DNA of 64,000 nucleotides, from NCBI RefSeq assembly GCF_014385005.1, contig NZ_JACRSZ010000001.1, positions 767,371 to 831,370 of the forward strand, written 5' to 3'. The stretch is from Jingyaoa shaoxingensis (GTDB taxonomy: Bacteria > Bacillota > Clostridia > Lachnospirales > Lachnospiraceae). The translations under genes were made by a program, and so were the position numbers. Below, piece by piece: positions 43,296 to 52,813 of this stretch. The stretch's first letter is position 1. Every line of letters starts with the position of its first letter. The notes beneath the pieces were generated by a model, which ran no database searches, was not told where the DNA came from, and saw only the letters and a list, made by a program, of their open reading frames with translations.

Positions 43296-44243
43296 TCATA
43301 CTTCATCCTCTGCCTCTTCACAATCCTCATAAGACTCAATCTCTGCATAAAGATGTGTGTCTCCTTTCACATCTTCCTCTGGCTCATGCAATTCTTTACA
43401 TTCCTTATCTGTATACAAAACGTAATAAGAACTATCATCATGAAGCATGATCCATACGTGATTATCTGCAGGAACAGTGATTGCATAATCCTTTTCCAGC
43501 TCTGTGCCAGGAGCTGCAGTAACTGTTACATTACGTACATCACCTTCTGCTTTTTCTGCTTCCTCGTACTTTTCGCAGAGATCTGCTACATCCTCAGGTC
43601 TGTCCACGCCGTAGGAGAATTCCATCTTCGAAGCTTCTTCTGAAGTGCCGTCCTTATGATTCAGAATCTGAGTATGTTTCAATGGTCTGTAATCATCCGA
43701 AGCAACCACATATTCCATAGAAATCCAGTCTCCCTCTGTGTAGGATTCTCCATCTCCCTGAGAATTCAATGCGCTCTGCGTAAGTTCTTCAGGTACCTTT
43801 GTCTGTATAATGATCGTATCACCATCTTCTTTCATATCCGTCACTTCTTCCTCTATGGTTTCATCTGTGTAAAAGCTTATAAGATCATCTGCATTTCCAT
43901 CTGCTTCATCAATATACAGACAGGAGAGATACTCATCTCCTTCTTTTCCGTATTTTAATTCGCCATCTTTATAGAGCATCTGGGTAATACCATACATATC
44001 TACATACATCACTTCAGAATCTTCATAGTCATATACCTTTGTATTCTGCAGTATATATTCACAGGTAGCTTCATAGCTTTTATGATTGCTTACAAGACTG
44101 TCTGTTTCTCCTGCTTTCATCATCTGTTCCAGTGCATTGTCTTTTGTCAGTTCAGGTAACGTATCCGATGCCTGGACACTCACACATCCTGCTCCCAGAG
44201 TTCCCATAATCAGTGCCGTCACAATAATCATTCTTTTCTTCAT
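43296..44243 (-). CDS. Exported acidic protein of unknown function
   Basis: 315 aa. N-terminal KKRMIIVTALIMGTLGAGCV is a signal peptide, possibly lipoprotein type (LGAGCVS). The mature part is acidic with a beta-rich pattern (EVMYVDMYGITQMLYKDGEL, DGDTIIIQTKVPEE), vaguely like LppX/LolA-type folds, and an acidic C-terminus. Not recognised. It is divergent from a GHKL kinase gene, so it may be its target or part of its sensing. Confidence 0.72.
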   Translation of the reverse strand: MKKRMIIVTALIMGTLGAGCVSVQASDTLPELTKDNALEQMMKAGETDSLVSNHKSYEATCEYILQNTKVYDYEDSEVMYVDMYGITQMLYKDGELKYGKEGDEYLSCLYIDEADGNADDLISFYTDETIEEEVTDMKEDGDTIIIQTKVPEELTQSALNSQGDGESYTEGDWISMEYVVASDDYRPLKHTQILNHKDGTSEEASKMEFSYGVDRPEDVADLCEKYEEAEKAEGDVRNVTVTAAPGTELEKDYAITVPADNHVWIMLHDDSSYYVLYTDKECKELHEPEEDVKGDTHLYAEIESYEDCEEAEDEV

Positions 44244-44442
44244 TTTTTAGTCTCCTTTTCTTATATTTTTTCCTTTACGATGCCAGTAAAAGCGAACTTT
44301 CGGGCATATATACCGTATCAAAAACTCTCCTCATTTTGACAGTTTTCTGCATCTATATTATTTATGTTATTTGAATTTGACTTCCCTGTCTATATTTTTG
44401 CGTGAATAGTCAAAATATGGCGTAAAAAGACCTCTGTCTAGT

Positions 44443-44471
44443 TTGATTTTACCATCTGCCAATGGTATACT
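44443..44471 (+). promoter_or_regulatory. Promoter of the GHKL/LytTR pair
   Basis: TTGATT (44443-44448), 17 nt, TATACT (44466-44471), about 45 nt before the GACAGGAGG ribosome site. The rest of the 279-bp intergenic region is AT-rich with no gene seen. Confidence 0.7.
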
Positions 44472-44522
44472 TTTTTTAATAAGTAACCTAGCCATTATCT
44501 ATCTTTACGACAGGAGGTCTTT

Positions 44523-45851
44523 ATGATAGCATTGCGTTATTTCTGCGGATTTTCTCTTCAGATTCTTCCTTATGCATTTTTCTGTTTGTATCCATTCCGG
44601 GATCGTTTCCGCCTAAGCACAAAAAAGACAATGCTCATGGCACTGTCCATTTTTATTGTAATGGTCATTCCGTTTTCTCTTATCGCACAGTTCAACATCG
44701 GTGGTGATTACAAAGAGCTGATCTGGAATGTTATTTTTTATATTGCCCTGCTACTGTTCGGAGTGTTGTATTGTTTTATCATCCAGGCAAAAACAGCAGA
44801 AAAACTGTTTGTATTTTTTGTTGTAATGAGCTACGGATTCTTTGTTACAAGCACCGTTACCTTTTTGCACCGTACTTTCCGGTTCCCATCCGATTATTTT
44901 ATGTATCCGCCCTTTGCACTGGCTCTCACACTTATCATAAATCTGGTTCTTGCGAAACCATTTCTCATGCTGATGGAGCGAATCCGTACTATGATCAATG
45001 CAGATTTGGAATCACGGATCTGGAAGATTCTCTGCTCCCTCCCTGCTTTGTTTATTCTGATTGCCAGCATTGCACAGTTCTCAAGCATAATAAATCTTTC
45101 CAATAATATAGTTGTCCATGTTATGTTTGTACTGTTTGCAGTATTTGCTTTCATGGTGTATGCCGTATTCTTCAGTGTCATGGGATACATCCGCAGCAAA
45201 CAGGAAGAACAGCGGATTTCCGAGTGCATACTGGAAAACTACCGGAATCAGGCAGAAAACAACGAACATATTCTGGAAATACACCATGAGATCCGGCATC
45301 ATATGAATGCCCTGTCCTCCTATCTTAAACAGGAGGACTATGCAGGTGCCAGACAGTATACACAGAAATTTACTGAAGAAGCCGAACAGCTTCCTTTTGT
45401 CACCTACACAACCAATGCTCTGGTCAATTCCATCCTTTCGGAATTTGCAGAACGTGCCAGCCGTTATAAAGCCATAGTGGAGTACAGTATTATCATTGGC
45501 AGAAAACTCAACATGGAAGACATTGATTTGTGCCGGATGTTGACAAATATATTGGAAAATGCAGTAGAAGGGTGTCAGAAGGTTTCTGAAGGACAGCGAA
45601 TCATCCGGCTGAATCTCCATTCAAAGGGAAATTTTCTGTTTATTAAATGTGAAAACTCCTGCAATGAGGATAACTTGAGAATCACGAATGGAAAATATAA
45701 ATCCAGTAAAAAGAACAGTGACAGACACGGTTACGGTCTTAAAATCATCAATGGAATCGCCGAAAAATACAATGGTATACTGAGCGTACAGGTACGTGGT
45801 GGCTTTTTTGCTGTAACAACAACGCTTTGTCTTGACGAAAATAACGAATAA
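44523..45851 (+). CDS. GHKL-family sensor histidine kinase (AgrC/LytS-like)
   Basis: 442 aa. Six to seven membrane segments in residues 1-220, then DHp box EIHHEIRHHMNAL (about 252-264), N box NILENAVEG and G box HGYGLKIINGI. Typical peptide-sensing GHKL kinase layout. Paired with the LytTR regulator 15 bp downstream. No agrB/agrD-like gene was seen near it. Confidence 0.92.
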   Translation: MIALRYFCGFSLQILPYAFFCLYPFRDRFRLSTKKTMLMALSIFIVMVIPFSLIAQFNIGGDYKELIWNVIFYIALLLFGVLYCFIIQAKTAEKLFVFFVVMSYGFFVTSTVTFLHRTFRFPSDYFMYPPFALALTLIINLVLAKPFLMLMERIRTMINADLESRIWKILCSLPALFILIASIAQFSSIINLSNNIVVHVMFVLFAVFAFMVYAVFFSVMGYIRSKQEEQRISECILENYRNQAENNEHILEIHHEIRHHMNALSSYLKQEDYAGARQYTQKFTEEAEQLPFVTYTTNALVNSILSEFAERASRYKAIVEYSIIIGRKLNMEDIDLCRMLTNILENAVEGCQKVSEGQRIIRLNLHSKGNFLFIKCENSCNEDNLRITNGKYKSSKKNSDRHGYGLKIINGIAEKYNGILSVQVRGGFFAVTTTLCLDENNE

Positions 45852-45866
45852 CAGGAGGCTTTCACT

Positions 45867-46580
45867 ATGTACCATATTGTCATCTGTGATGATGAACCGA
45901 TTTTTTTAACACAGATATCAGAAATGATCAGCGATATTTTAGCATCCATGGGAGAATCCTGCGAGATTCGAAAATATACTTCTATTGCAGAATTAAAAAA
46001 TACATTGCAGAATACTCCCAAAAGCTGTGACATTCTGATTCTTGATATTATGCTGGGTGAAAACAATGGAATCAGCTTTGCAGAATGTCTCCGTGACACC
46101 AGAAACCAAATTCCCGTTATCTTCATTTCCAGCAGTAAGGAATTTGTATTCGATGCATATTCTGCTGAACCTGTAGGTTATATCCTCAAGCCGGTCAGCC
46201 GTCAAAAACTTGCAGAAGCACTAACCCGTGCAATCCGACATCTGATCCCGAAATCCATTATAATCGACACTCCGTCCAGAACTGTATCCTTTCATATCAG
46301 GGATATTACCTATATTGAAATAATCAATAAAGAACTGCAGATTCACCTTCAGGACGGTACTGTCACAAAGATATATAAGTCCCTTTCTGCAGTCCGTGAA
46401 ATTCTGCCGAAAGATATCTTCGTGCAATGTCACAGATGCTACATTGTTTCTCTGTATGCTGTCCGTTCAATCAGACGCTTTGAAATCACACTGAATAATC
46501 ATGAAATAATCCCGGTCAGCAAATACAGCTACCGGGATGTCCAGGAACAATTACAGCAATACGCTGCAAAATGGTTTTAA
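45867..46580 (+). CDS. LytTR-family response regulator
   Basis: 237 aa. Receiver: D8/D9 acidic pair, phospho-acceptor D60 (LILDIMLGENNG), YILKPVS. LytTR DNA-binding domain at about 130-235 (ITYIEIINKELQIHLQDG, FVQCHRCYIVSLYAVRSI). Acts on direct-repeat promoters; likely targets are nearby, for example the divergent exported protein. Confidence 0.93.
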   Translation: MYHIVICDDEPIFLTQISEMISDILASMGESCEIRKYTSIAELKNTLQNTPKSCDILILDIMLGENNGISFAECLRDTRNQIPVIFISSSKEFVFDAYSAEPVGYILKPVSRQKLAEALTRAIRHLIPKSIIIDTPSRTVSFHIRDITYIEIINKELQIHLQDGTVTKIYKSLSAVREILPKDIFVQCHRCYIVSLYAVRSIRRFEITLNNHEIIPVSKYSYRDVQEQLQQYAAKWF

Positions 46581-46663
46581 TTTCTCCAAACAGCTCAAAA
46601 ATCATTTCATCTCTCGCAATTATCTTTTATCAGTCAATCAGCTATAAATGCAAACAGCAGAAA

Positions 46664-46724
46664 ACGGCGGTCTTATCGACCGCCGTCCAGACTGTAGACA
46701 ACCACCGTTTTAACCGGTGGTTGT
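46664..46724. terminator. Two hairpins between convergent operons
   Basis: ACGGCGGTC / GACCGCCGT (46664-46686) and ACAACCACCG / CGGTGGTTGT (46698-46724). They lie between the LytTR gene and the beta-propeller gene, which converge. T-runs are weak. Confidence 0.7.
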
Positions 46725-46738
46725 TTACCAGTTTTCCT

Positions 46739-48805
46739 TCAGATTCCCATAACAGCAGATATCTTAATCTCTTTTTCCGTTTCACTGAGGTCAAAATCAC
46801 CGCCGTCTTCCACAGTCATGTGTACCTCATACAGTACATCTTCGGATAATGTATCCGGTGTTTCACCATCTTCTGTCTGGATATGCCATTTCTCTTCCGG
46901 AACTTCCTTCAAGGTACCATCTGTACCATATGCATACAGCTTCAAAGAACCTGTTTCCCCTGAAATTCCTTTCATACGTATTGCAACGGTCGTATTCGGA
47001 TGTACATTCTCAATTGTAATCGTATTCAGCCATCCTTCCACATCTCCCTGACCGCCGTCTACCGCAAACTTCTCCTGGCTTAACACATTGCGCATTGCCT
47101 GATCCAGATCCACCTTGCGGTAAGGCATTTCCGGCAGATATACAAACCTGTCCTGCAGTCTCAGAAGTTCCAGATAGCCGGTCGGACAATAGAGCGCATT
47201 TCCGCTGTTTCCCGCATACATACCGATAGCCATGTTGTTGTATCCCGGTTTGTCAGAAATATCCATGGTAAATGCAGTCTCGCCTGTCTCAAAATCAAGC
47301 ATGATATACTGCCACATACCAGTTTCCATATCCTGAACATATCCGTAAATATATCCTGTTGCAGTGGACAGCTTCATCATGGAAGTGTCGGACAGATCAC
47401 TTCTGCACCAGATACTCTTCATCTCATATCCGTCCTCCGTCTTAACTGTATCCACACGTTCTATACCCGGCGCGATCATTTTATTGCCCTGTCTCAGCCA
47501 GCCCACATCATAAATATTCTCATAGCTTTGTATTGAGGAATCATTATCTGCTTCTCCAAGCTTCGCACTTCCTGCACCAAACCAGTTACATACGATCGTG
47601 CTTACTGTTCCCTCTCCATCATCATATACAATTGCAGAATTTTCCACAGATACCTGTGTACCTTCCGGAAGCTCATCTATAACAGGCATACTTGCAACCT
47701 GTTCTCCTGTTTTCATATCCACCGCAATAAGATTTACCGGATCCTGATTATCTGTAAACATAACCAGATCTTTGGTCAGAGACGGGGAACATCCACCTCC
47801 CCATGCAAGACCGCCACCTGTCGTCTCATCGCCTTCTTTGCTTTCCTTGGCACCCACACTTTTATAGGAAGTTTCCCAGACTTTTTTCACACCATTATCC
47901 GCCTGGAGCAGATAACACTTCAGATTTGTCAGAATGACCGCACCCTCCTTAGATGCCGCAATACCATTCTCTGCACCCTCTCCCGGTTCCAGTTCATATA
48001 CAAACACTGCCTCTGACAGATCTACATCTTCTCCATTTAAGATCTTATCAATAGCTGTACGGGAAATATATCCGAAGGTTCCTTGCTGTTTTCTATCAGG
48101 ATAAATGCGGAAGCCTCCTGTTGCAAACCAGAGATTTCCCTCATAATCAAAAACTACAGATAACAGATTCTGATCCAGTGTTTTTCCAAGTGCTGCCTCT
48201 GCTGCCGCTTTAATATCAATATCCAGCACTTTCTCAAATTCCGGAAGTACATTTCCCTCCTCATCTGTAGCCTTAAGCATAAGTACCCGATTATCGTTCG
48301 TCGGACACACAATGCGATTGCTCTCATCTACAAAAGAATATGAACTCTGTATCAGATAGCTTCCATTGTCATGCTGTTTTGGTGAAAAATAGCCCAAGGT
48401 CTGTGCCTCATCTGCATTAATATCACGGATCGCCAGGCCACCCAGAAGCGGAACCACAGAATGTCCATAGGAATCAAAAAAGACTGCCGGGGAAGCATTG
48501 GGATTAACTTTTTCATAAGAAACATTGATCTCAGAATAAATATCAACAGGCAATACCTCATCTGTTGAATCTGTATTATAGCAGTCATGATGAATATTGG
48601 AATCACTTGCTGCCATATAAGGATTCTCGTCGATAACCTTCGGTGTAAGTGTCTTTATAGGCAGTTCTGATGTCTGACCTGCATTTTCCTCTGTCTGTGT
48701 TTCTTCTACCTGTGTTTCCTCTGCACGTACCATATTTATTGACGGTTCAGATATTGTAGCTGCTATAAAAGCGATCATTGCAAGAATTAAAGCTCTTTTC
48801 TTCAT
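46739..48805 (-). CDS. Exported beta-propeller-like (PQQ-type repeat) protein
   Basis: 688 aa. Signal peptide KKRALILAMIAFIAATIS, then an acidic Thr/Glu linker, a long domain with repeated blades (SVVFDYEGNLWFATGGFRIY, DLVMFTDNQDPVNLIAVDMK, GYIYGYVQDMETGMWQYIML) resembling PQQ/WD-type propellers, and a C-terminal beta domain (about 590-688). No catalytic motif seen. ATG at 48805 with AGGAGG upstream in the duplicated cassette. It is transcribed with the pseudo-receiver gene. Confidence 0.75.
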   Translation of the reverse strand: MKKRALILAMIAFIAATISEPSINMVRAEETQVEETQTEENAGQTSELPIKTLTPKVIDENPYMAASDSNIHHDCYNTDSTDEVLPVDIYSEINVSYEKVNPNASPAVFFDSYGHSVVPLLGGLAIRDINADEAQTLGYFSPKQHDNGSYLIQSSYSFVDESNRIVCPTNDNRVLMLKATDEEGNVLPEFEKVLDIDIKAAAEAALGKTLDQNLLSVVFDYEGNLWFATGGFRIYPDRKQQGTFGYISRTAIDKILNGEDVDLSEAVFVYELEPGEGAENGIAASKEGAVILTNLKCYLLQADNGVKKVWETSYKSVGAKESKEGDETTGGGLAWGGGCSPSLTKDLVMFTDNQDPVNLIAVDMKTGEQVASMPVIDELPEGTQVSVENSAIVYDDGEGTVSTIVCNWFGAGSAKLGEADNDSSIQSYENIYDVGWLRQGNKMIAPGIERVDTVKTEDGYEMKSIWCRSDLSDTSMMKLSTATGYIYGYVQDMETGMWQYIMLDFETGETAFTMDISDKPGYNNMAIGMYAGNSGNALYCPTGYLELLRLQDRFVYLPEMPYRKVDLDQAMRNVLSQEKFAVDGGQGDVEGWLNTITIENVHPNTTVAIRMKGISGETGSLKLYAYGTDGTLKEVPEEKWHIQTEDGETPDTLSEDVLYEVHMTVEDGGDFDLSETEKEIKISAVMGI

Positions 48806-49341
48806 AATTGTTTTCCTCCTGAGTGTTTTTGTCATATTACATTTCTGCGTTCAAACCAGATGGAGAGTCCTTCTTTTATTTTCTGCTCTTCCACAGGTTT
48901 CAAAAAAAAATATTCTATCCGCATCCTGAACGCATGAAGCGAAAAATCAAGATCACTGCACCAGATAATCCCACATTTCGGATACAGGGAACGGAGATGT
49001 TCTGCCGCATTCAGCCCGGACACCCCTGGCAATGCAAGAAACACCACTGCCGGTATTGTTTTTCGTGTCCGCCCAAAAAACTGTTCCTGATCCTGATAGA
49101 TTTCAATCAATGGAAAAACTTTCTTTTCTGTACAGTAATTCCTGATATATTCCGCACAGTTCTGTCCTTCCTGTTCCTGATCAGTCAATATGGCAATACA
49201 ATACACGACATCCCTCCTCTTCCATTTGATGTACTCCCATTTGTTATCCTCATTATAAAAAAGTCAGAAATTTTTTCAATAATTCTATCACGAAACGACA
49301 GAAAATGACACGAATTGTAAATCTATGGTATTGTTTTGTGA
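48803..49341. repeat. Duplicated control cassette, copy 2 (complete)
   Basis: Ribosome site and start of the propeller gene, intact pseudo-receiver gene, and divergent LytTR-type promoter region. Matches 42817-43264. Direct orientation, about 6 kb apart. Confidence 0.92.
48832..49206 (-). CDS. Stand-alone pseudo-receiver protein
   Basis: 124 aa, receiver-like fold without output domain. Where LytTR receivers have the phospho-acceptor (VFLDIYM in the neighbour) it reads VFLALPG, so Asp is Ala (position 58). The acidic pair is reduced to a single D9. The FLKPVEE Lys-Pro is kept (104-106). It cannot be phosphorylated in the usual way and may bind the kinase or regulator as a connector. Divergent from the LytTR regulator, overlapping the same control region. 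Confidence 0.78.
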   Translation of the reverse strand: MYCIAILTDQEQEGQNCAEYIRNYCTEKKVFPLIEIYQDQEQFFGRTRKTIPAVVFLALPGVSGLNAAEHLRSLYPKCGIIWCSDLDFSLHAFRMRIEYFFLKPVEEQKIKEGLSIWFERRNVI

Positions 49342-49347
49342 TATACT
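49289..49347 (+). promoter_or_regulatory. LytTR-type direct repeat and promoter
   Basis: CACGAA at 49289-49294 and 49309-49314 (20-bp spacing, two helical turns on one face), then TATACT at 49342-49347 with no good -35. That combination suits activation by a LytTR regulator. The same arrangement is in the copy at 43210-43235. Confidence 0.6.
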
Positions 49348-49390
49348 TATAGCAGAATTTTATAAACATATAAACAAAGGAAGATTTACT

Positions 49391-50107
49391 ATGAAAATTG
49401 CAATTGTTGATGATATTTCAGACGAACGGACACTGCTGCGAAACAGACTGGAATCTCAGTTTTCCAGACGCAATGTCCATACAGATATATTTGAATATGA
49501 AAATGGAGAAACTTTCCTCAATTCAGCGAAAGAATGCCCTTTCACTGCAGTGTTTCTGGATATTTATATGAATGGATCCAATGGAATTGATACAGCAAAA
49601 GAACTTCGCAGATCAGACACTGACTGTCTGCTGATCTTCACAACAACTTCCACTGACCATGCATTAGAAGGATTTCAGGTCCGGGCTCTGCACTATCTTG
49701 TAAAGCCCTACAGTGAGAATGATATTTCCGCACTGGCAGATGAAATCCTTTCCCGCATCCCGGATTCCGGGAAATACATAGATGTAAAGGTAAACGGCAG
49801 TAATATTCAGATTCCCTTCCGGAAAATAATCTACGCAGAGCATTTTTCCCATATGATCCATATCCACACTGCCGGTGAAAGGGAACTGGTCACCCGCCAG
49901 TCCTTTGATTCCTTCATAACCTCCCTGAAAATGGATCCACGCTTCTATCAATGTAACCGGGGCGTTGTGATCAATCTGGAGCATGCAGTTGATTTTGACG
50001 GAACAGGCTTTCGCCTTGATAACGGAAGCAATATCCCGGTAAGCAGAAAGCTTCTCAAAAATGCCAGACAGACATTTATGGAATTTCTGTTCCAAAGGAG
50101 GTCCTGA
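49391..50107 (+). CDS. LytTR-family response regulator
   Basis: 238 aa. Receiver with D7/D8, phospho-acceptor D57 (VFLDIYMNGSNG), LVKPYS; LytTR domain at about 130-236 (RKIIYAEHFSHMIHIHTAG, FYQCNRGVVINLEHAVDF). ATG at 49391 is preferred over a longer frame. The kinase gene follows after one base; the control region upstream has direct repeats suggesting autoregulation. Confidence 0.93.
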   Translation: MKIAIVDDISDERTLLRNRLESQFSRRNVHTDIFEYENGETFLNSAKECPFTAVFLDIYMNGSNGIDTAKELRRSDTDCLLIFTTTSTDHALEGFQVRALHYLVKPYSENDISALADEILSRIPDSGKYIDVKVNGSNIQIPFRKIIYAEHFSHMIHIHTAGERELVTRQSFDSFITSLKMDPRFYQCNRGVVINLEHAVDFDGTGFRLDNGSNIPVSRKLLKNARQTFMEFLFQRRS

Positions 50108-50108
50108 A

Positions 50109-51428
50109 ATGACTGACATACTTCGCCCTGTACTTGAACTTTCCGTAATCATTCCCGGCATACTGCTGGCATATCTGCCTGTAAAAAGCTATCTGAGACA
50201 GACACCGCTTAAGCTGACAGCGTGGCTTCTTCCTCTTCTTCTGGGAATCTGTATTTTCGGAGGAGCGGTTTGTTGCGCTCTCCACTTTCCCATCAGATGG
50301 ATCCTGTTTCCTCTGCTGCCTGTTATTATGCTTATTTATCATAAAACATTAAAAATCTCTGTCTGGAAATCCGTCAGTATTTTTCTGGCAGTCTTTGCAG
50401 TTTTTGCATGTTTCAACAGTCTTTCCCGGGCAGTCAATGCACTTATAACTTCTGACCTGCATATTACAGAAAATGAACTGTGGTTTCGTACCGGTGCCGG
50501 AATTTTCTATAACGTCATCTGCCTGCTGTTTGTTCTGGCAGCCTGGTATCCTGCCCGCCACTGTGTTCAGACAATGATCACAGACGAAAACTTTGCCCAG
50601 ACCTGGTATGTATTCTGGATCCTTCCGGTAATCTTCATCGGAGTGAATCTTTTTATGATTCCTAAATACCGCGATACTTTATATACCGGGCGGGTCCTGC
50701 AGTGTTATATTGTTTTCAGTCTTGTACTGCTCATAATCCTGCTCCTGTTTTATGTCATGTTTCTCATGATGGCGGTCAGCCTGAACAGAAATGCCAGACT
50801 TCAGCAGGAAAACCATTTTCTTTCCCTTCAGCAGGAAAGATACGAGAATCTCTGCATGGCCATTGAAGAAGCAAGACAGGCGCGTCACGATATCCGCCAT
50901 CATTTTGTACAACTGTCCTCTCTGGCAGAGCAGGGTGACATGGAAAAAATCAAAAAATATCTCTTGGCTGCAACCGGAAAAATCTCTGACTATAACCTCC
51001 ATTTCTGTGAAAATCAGGCTGTTGACAGTGTTTTCGGATATTATTCCACTCTTGCCAAAAGAGAAAACATTCCTTTTCATGCACTGGTTTCCCTGCCTGC
51101 TGATCTTTCCATAGATGAGATTAATCTGTGCCTTGTATTTTCCAATCTGCTGGAAAATGCCATCCAGGCAAGTGTGAAAACAGAGCACGCCCGCAGAAAG
51201 ATTAATGTGGAGGTTTATCCCCACCATAATCATCTGCTTCTGATTCATGTGGAGAATACCTTCGATGGCAAAATACAGCAAAAAAACAATATTTTCCAAT
51301 CCTCCAAACGCTCCGGAAACGGCATAGGAATCGAATCCGTCCGCCACATTACCGACAAAAACGGCGGTGCCTGTGACTTTACCTATGAAGATGGTATTTT
51401 CTCTGCCAAAATAATGCTCCGGATATAA
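50109..51428 (+). CDS. GHKL-family sensor histidine kinase
   Basis: 439 aa. Six membrane segments (1-225), DHp box RHDIRHHFVQLS (His 260 or 264 region), N box NLLENAIQA, G box GNGIGIESVRHI. Start ATG at 50109 with GGAGG 7 nt upstream. Its last codons and stop form one arm of a perfect inverted repeat (51414-51454). Confidence 0.92.
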   Translation: MTDILRPVLELSVIIPGILLAYLPVKSYLRQTPLKLTAWLLPLLLGICIFGGAVCCALHFPIRWILFPLLPVIMLIYHKTLKISVWKSVSIFLAVFAVFACFNSLSRAVNALITSDLHITENELWFRTGAGIFYNVICLLFVLAAWYPARHCVQTMITDENFAQTWYVFWILPVIFIGVNLFMIPKYRDTLYTGRVLQCYIVFSLVLLIILLLFYVMFLMMAVSLNRNARLQQENHFLSLQQERYENLCMAIEEARQARHDIRHHFVQLSSLAEQGDMEKIKKYLLAATGKISDYNLHFCENQAVDSVFGYYSTLAKRENIPFHALVSLPADLSIDEINLCLVFSNLLENAIQASVKTEHARRKINVEVYPHHNHLLLIHVENTFDGKIQQKNNIFQSSKRSGNGIGIESVRHITDKNGGACDFTYEDGIFSAKIMLRI

Positions 51429-51454
51429 TCAGTTACTGATTATATCCGGAGCAT
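51414..51454. repeat. Perfect 41-nt palindrome across the kinase stop codon
   Basis: Two 20-bp arms (ATGCTCCGGATATAATCAGT and its exact complement) around a single T. The left arm is coding (CTC CGG ATA TAA). No T-run follows. It may be a terminator or a replication-born inverted duplication. Confidence 0.9.
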
Positions 51455-51560
51455 CCACGACTGCCGCACTTTATAAGATTATTCATCTTTAAGGAAATCA
51501 TTCAATTGCATGTCAGGGACGCCTGATACACTCTGATTGCATCTCCAAGCCACATTTCTC

Positions 51561-51650
51561 ATCATTTTTTGACCACAAATTTACGACAAATCTGACACTG
51601 CTTTACAATACCAGACAAAATGACTGATACCCCGGAAAGCCTGTAAAACA
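51561..51650. repeat. About 90-bp dispersed repeat, copy 2
   Basis: Same block as 20755-20851 (GACCACAAATTTACGACA..., ACTGCTTTACAATACCAGA, CCTGTAAAAC). Located just downstream of the HipBA module, again at an island edge. Confidence 0.8.
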
Positions 51651-51691
51651 AACACTTGTTAATTGTTTTGTGAGCCAAGATTTTGTGAATG

Positions 51692-52813
51692 TTACAAATA
51701 TTCCCCGAGCATCTGTGAAACGCATACCTCTATGGTGTCTATAATTCTTTCACAATTGCTCTTTCGCATTCCCGCTGCAATACCTACTGCCAGAAGTTCC
51801 TTCCTGCCTGGATTTCGTCCGTTTCCATCAACTGTGGTTGTATGTTCCCCGTAATACGTATTACTGTAAGTAAGGTCATATGCCGGGCTCAATCTCCATT
51901 GATCATTTATTTCGTCATATAAATATGTGAAGTTCTTTGAATGATCATCCCGGTTATGTGCAAACACATTAAAACACATGCGGCGGAACATATTCTCCAC
52001 ATCTTCTTTATTATCTCTGGTCAAAATCTTTGTAAGTTTCATCAAACTATGATAATCCAAACTTGGCTGTTCAAAATCCAGTTCCAGAAGTGCTGCTGCC
52101 GTCAGCATATGAAGTCTTTTTCCATCAGCCTCTCTGTCGAATCGACTAATTCCAAAATACCCCTTACATATATCTGATGGAAAAAGTTTTGTTTCACTCA
52201 TTGTAATGCCACATTGTCTTGCGCAGCAGGAATAATCGTACTCCATCTTTCCTGCATCTTTTCCATCTACATGCGCAGGAAATTTTATAATCCAGTCTTT
52301 TCGATCAATTGTCGTCATAATTTTGGGTCTGGCACCTCCACTGGTTCCACCAAGGCAATACAATTCATCCAGTTTATCTGAGTATTCTGTATTCAATATC
52401 TTCGCACACTCTTCTGCCAGTTCATCCAGATTCACAGGCTTTTGCTGCTCTGAAAAACTTTTTTCCGGATAATATGTCAATGCTCCCATTCCAGACTTTC
52501 CAACTATCGCCAATCGATCCAGAACTGTCAGTTCATCCAGGTTCTGTTTATGTTCTCGAAGTAATCGATTTAATAATAATCGTCCCCAGTTATCCGGAAG
52601 ACTATCTGCAAAAACACCAAAAAGTCCATCAAAATAATCTTTGGTTGGAACAAATACTTGTTTTTTTAAAGGCAATGAAAATGGACTGATAGGGAAACCA
52701 TTTTCCAGCCATTCTTCACAATATTGAAATGCTACTTTATAGTCAGCTGTCATTGCCAGTGTTCCTACATGTCTTTCATCATAGTATACCTGCAATGCAT
52801 TATTTTGTCTCAT
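51692..52813 (-). CDS. hipA: HipA-family kinase toxin
   Basis: 373 aa. N-terminal domain about 1-100; Ser/Gly loop GGTSGGARPK at 155-164; ATP Lys in WIIKFPA (about 174-180); catalytic HNRDDHSKN at 286-294; metal Asp in AYDLTYS at 311-317. HipA-type kinases phosphorylate aminoacyl-tRNA synthetases and cause growth arrest. Full-length and intact. Overlaps the hipB stop by 14 bp. Confidence 0.93.
   Translation of the reverse strand: MRQNNALQVYYDERHVGTLAMTADYKVAFQYCEEWLENGFPISPFSLPLKKQVFVPTKDYFDGLFGVFADSLPDNWGRLLLNRLLREHKQNLDELTVLDRLAIVGKSGMGALTYYPEKSFSEQQKPVNLDELAEECAKILNTEYSDKLDELYCLGGTSGGARPKIMTTIDRKDWIIKFPAHVDGKDAGKMEYDYSCCARQCGITMSETKLFPSDICKGYFGISRFDREADGKRLHMLTAAALLELDFEQPSLDYHSLMKLTKILTRDNKEDVENMFRRMCFNVFAHNRDDHSKNFTYLYDEINDQWRLSPAYDLTYSNTYYGEHTTTVDGNGRNPGRKELLAVGIAAGMRKSNCERIIDTIEVCVSQMLGEYL

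Noticed and set aside
44244..46738. agr-type quorum system with peptide gene
   Set aside because: Kinase and LytTR regulator fit, but no AgrB-like protease or AgrD-like peptide was found nearby.
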